NCBI GenBank assembly: GCA_015501075.1 | Contig: JADNYJ010000040.1 | Span: 124,001-188,000, forward strand | Length of the DNA: 64,000 nt | From: Gymnopilus junonius | Taxonomy: Eukaryota > Basidiomycota > Agaricomycetes > Agaricales > Galerinaceae | Reading direction: 5' to 3' | Part shown: positions 60,979 through 64,000 of the stretch, in pieces | Position numbering within the stretch: position 1 is the first letter of the stretch | How the letters are laid out: the number at the start of each line of letters is the position of its first letter | Translations under genes and position numbers: made by a program | The notes under the pieces: model-generated | The model's database searches: none | What the model saw: the letters and a program-made list of their open reading frames with translations, nothing else | What the model was told of the DNA's origin: nothing

Positions 60979-62393
60979 ATGTACAGTCTCAAGGGCATCA
61001 GAAGCCTGCACTCCCTTGTCTTTGGCCGCCAGGAAGACCAGGACCCGCTTTGCAAGACTCTGCGCGCCTCAGATGTCCCAGTCACCACCGCTGATTGCAG
61101 AGCATGTGCCGACCCCTGTGACCTCGGTGAGCAGCTTCCAAAACTTATCTGATAAACAAATAGCACTCACCGCCACCTAAAAGGTCACGAAGCCTATCCT
61201 CGCCGTTTCGACATCGACATGGACACTCAAATGCTTGGTTCTGTCAAGCCATACCACCGTCAAGTATGCGCGCTTTCTCCTAACTCTCCCTCCTCCCCGC
61301 TCATTCTGTCTTGCACCACTTTGTCACCTCAGATCGTCATTTCCACCGGCAAATCGGACTGGACAAAAGATATTACCGACGACAAGCAGTCCCTCGCTGC
61401 GGCGTTCGTTGAGGTCACCTCTAACACTGGTCCTTCACTCCCTGCTACTTCAGTTTCCCCTAAGCCGACCTCTCCTCCCAGCAAAGGCGTGAGACCAGTC
61501 ACAGGCCTCTTCAGTACCTCGGACTCGACCCGGACCTCGGTATTGAACGGCAGCCATCGGTCCTTATGTCACGAAGAAGACCACGAATCTGTTCTCGTCT
61601 TTCCAGACTTCAAGGTCGTTACTGAAGTCCGTCACTCAGTCCAAGGCGCACGCGAGCTTTGGGAGAGCGCTGTGGATCCCTCCGTTGAGCGCGAAGGTGC
61701 CTATTTCGAAAAAAGTAATCTGAAAACGTGGATACTCCCTTACTCATGTGTAATCTTGCTCTGTGAGTATCGAAACCCCATTCTAGGGTGGTCTGTCTCT
61801 TACTGATGAAAATTTGACCCATACTTTTTCCCCGTGTTTCCAGGCTCACACCGAAGGCGGGACAACCGGTGTGGGATCGCCGCCCCAAAACTAGAGCACG
61901 GCAAGTTCCCAGTCTGGACCTGTCTTACCGTCATTTCGTTTCTTACCTCCAGTCCAGCATTTATTAAATCACTAGAAGCGCAGGGTTGGGATGCAGACAC
62001 GCAATTAGAGCATCCACAGTTAACGTTTGGCTTGCCTCTGGAGGACTTAAATGTCACTCCGAGGAACGACATGAAAATATCATGGAACAGCTTAAGCAAA
62101 GTACAGAATCGAAACGGGCGCTCATCGTCAAGGTTTCTCACGTCGGTGGACACAAGTATGCCGGCAATTGCATCGTGGGTACCTTCCGTGTTTTCGTACG
62201 CCGTTTGCTTATACTATACATCGGTTAGATATATACACCGTCTGGGTCCGGCGTCTGGTATGGGCGGGTCACACCTCACGACGTGGACTCCATAGTGGAT
62301 AACACTATCGTCAAAGGTCTTATTCTTCCACCGCTGCTTCGAGGAGGTTTGAATCTTTCGAAACCCAATTGTCAAACGATCAATGATTGGTAG
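60979..62393 (+). CDS. AIM32-like sucrase/ferredoxin-family protein
   Basis: Thioredoxin-fold ferredoxin-like protein. It starts MYSLKGIRSLHSLVFGRQED, with the Cys motif DCRACADPC that in this family binds a 2Fe-2S cluster. Then HEAYPRRFDIDMDTQMLGSV and a Ser/Pro-rich central insert. The C-terminal half has SHRRRDNRCGIAAPKLE and the signature KVSHVGGHKYAGNCIV (HxGGHKxAGN). It ends with GVWYGRVTPHDVDSIV and LILPPLLRGGLNLSK, typical of the family's tail, at a TAG at 62391-62393. In yeast Aim32 acts in mitochondrial redox quality control; the localisation here is inferred from homology. Several short introns. Confidence 0.87.
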
Positions 62394-64000
62394 CACAACT
62401 TTGGTTTTTTATCTTTCTTTTTTCCGGCTTTTTTTTGGTTTCATGGCATTGTACGACCAACACTTTCACATCTGCATAGAACGCATCATTCATTTGCTAA
62501 TTTGTACATTTATTCTCAGTTGCTCGCACCTATTTTTATGATCTTGTTAAAATGCGTCACTTTTTCTCTAGACAACTGGCCAGGGCTATCGTCATTGATC
62601 ATGTAAGGTATTGCTATTTATTCCATATACAATACATTAATAATGAACTACCTACTACTTTTTGCTTTCTAATATTAGATATTCTTACGAAGGCTATTAC
62701 AGGCTATTACGAATCCTCATTTCGATTACAAAAGGAGATCCACTACCAGTGAGTTCCCTCGCCAAATCTATCCTGGGTTTTCTTTTACCCCTTTACTCAG
62801 TTCCCCAGATTGGCTACTTCCCTTTCTAGTCGTCGAGGGGCAGCCACCTCTCTCCGGAACTTTGAATAACCCAGGACCCGACCAATAGGCAATTATTGTA
62901 TCCTTCATGCCCATTGTTTTCTTCTACTCCTTCATCGGTGTCCCGGAAGTCGATATTGACGCAGCTGCACTTGCCCAATTCGGCATCAAAACCTCATGGA
63001 CTTGATGGTCAATGAAGGACTGCATATGGTTCTTGGTCTGTTTATGGATATATCTGATTCACCGAGGGTTCCTTTGGGCACACTAACAGCAACTAATGCG
63101 AATCTTCGACTCGATGGAAGGCGCAGACGCCGTTTAACCGCCCTGTCCAGTAAAAACTTTTTCCTCTGGCCAAAGGCTGTCTGGTTCTTTACACCTTTCT
63201 GACGCCGGGCTAATGATCCACCGCACGTTCACGAAAATCCTCTATCCTTGGGATGACAGATAATTAAGTGTATGGTATTATTAGCAAGGTGTCTCGACCA
63301 TTCTCTGAGAGGCTATGATCTATCAAAAGTTCAGAATGGCGTCGACGCTTGTCATTTTGTTAACAGATGGAACCTATTTAGTCACTTCTCATGCTGGGCA
63401 CAGCTGCGCTTACAGTTATCGCACCATATCCGACATTTAGGCCCTTTTACGTTTCTTTTCAATGTAATGTGTCTTATAAGCGTCTGTCAACTTTTTAATT
63501 ACAAAAGTATATTAGAGTATATACGTTACGTTGGACAATTTAATAATGGGCAACTGATACAAACTCCTGAAAAGAGAAAGAAACGAGCCACCATAACTAC
63601 TACTACCCCTCGATTATGAATGGTATGCATACAGAAAAACTACATTTGTGTGGTGACAGAAAAGGTGTATGAGGAAGGAACAGCAAGAAGAAAAAAAAAG
63701 GAAAGGAAAAAGTCTGTTGAGCTTTGCGCTCATTAGTAAAGGGAACCCCCCGCCTAGCAGTTGGAAGGAAGGCACCCATTCATTGCGCTAGTAGTGGTAG
63801 ATTGCTGGGAATGTATTTGCCAAGGCGTCGTGATGCCCATAGCCAGCCGATGAGCAGATCGTCACAGTATGGAGGGAGATTGTGGATTGTGCAATAAGAA
63901 TGTACATTGGGCAAGGTTTTGAAGCAATGATGGTCAGAAGAGTGTACAAATGGGAGTGTTGTGCGGGGGGCGCGTTAACTATTCTGGAGCAATTGGCGAT
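62394..64000. other. Terminal 1.6 kb, no supported gene
   Basis: Open frames here (for example 62996-63202 and 63271-63619 on +) lack family features, codon bias or plausible splicing. A purine-rich tract lies near 63650-63710. A gene on the minus strand could begin beyond the window, but nothing within it supports one. Confidence 0.4.

Noticed and set aside
63271..63619. 115-codon open frame near the window end
   Set aside because: No recognisable motifs or splice structure; composition looks non-coding.

Overview
The window is nuclear DNA of a filamentous basidiomycete, most likely an agaricomycete (mushroom-forming fungus). This rests on dense genes with many short introns (about 45-75 nt), typical agaricomycete families (an F-box protein, a seven-helix membrane protein, a Zn2Cys6 regulator with a fungal-specific middle domain, an IVY1/BAR-like protein) and a Ngaro-type tyrosine-recombinase retrotransposon. 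I cannot name the species.

Layout. 1-6.1 kb: 3' end of an RS-rich protein gene, acetylornithine aminotransferase (ARG8) and 5-aminolevulinate synthase (HEM1), all on +. 6.4-12.5 kb: a nested mobile-element block. A hAT-like terminal-inverted-repeat element is interrupted by a 5.2 kb Ngaro-like element on the minus strand; a small MITE-like inverted-repeat element lies next to it. 13.1-19.2 kb: ribosomal protein eL29, TFIIIC subunit 5, a small mitochondrial protein, GINS subunit PSF3, V-ATPase assembly factor PKR1 and an unrecognised protein. 19.3-31.5 kb: RNA polymerase III largest subunit (RPC1), proteasome alpha1, a KGD4-like protein, TRAPP subunit TRS20, a Q-rich protein and actin-related protein ARP4. 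31.7-45.7 kb: ERB1, a seven-helix membrane protein, a DUF2423 protein, SmF, NC2-beta/DR1, a MAK32-like PfkB protein, a phosphopantetheinyl transferase, RPC6, a small unknown and an F-box protein. 46-62.4 kb: mitochondrial AspRS, a BAR-like protein, mitochondrial bL19, a PABPN1-like protein, a Zn2Cys6 factor, an acyl-CoA dehydrogenase, a small mitochondrial-type protein, a SIRT5-like sirtuin and an AIM32-like protein. The last 1.6 kb has no gene I can support.

Most genes are housekeeping and many sit in head-to-head pairs sharing 90-200 bp promoters. Three RNA polymerase III components (TFIIIC5, RPC1, RPC6) lie within 30 kb on the same strand. The most interesting region is the Ngaro-like element. 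It has complete A1-ORFs-B1-A2-B2 split direct repeats, a recombinase-site-like palindrome whose 6-bp core is inverted between its two copies, a long hairpin conserved in both A repeats, and five in-frame TGA codons that each fit a CpG-type CGA-to-TGA change. Three conserved host genes show one-base frame breaks at homopolymers and probably contain sequence errors. Exon borders were read by eye and may be off by a base in places.
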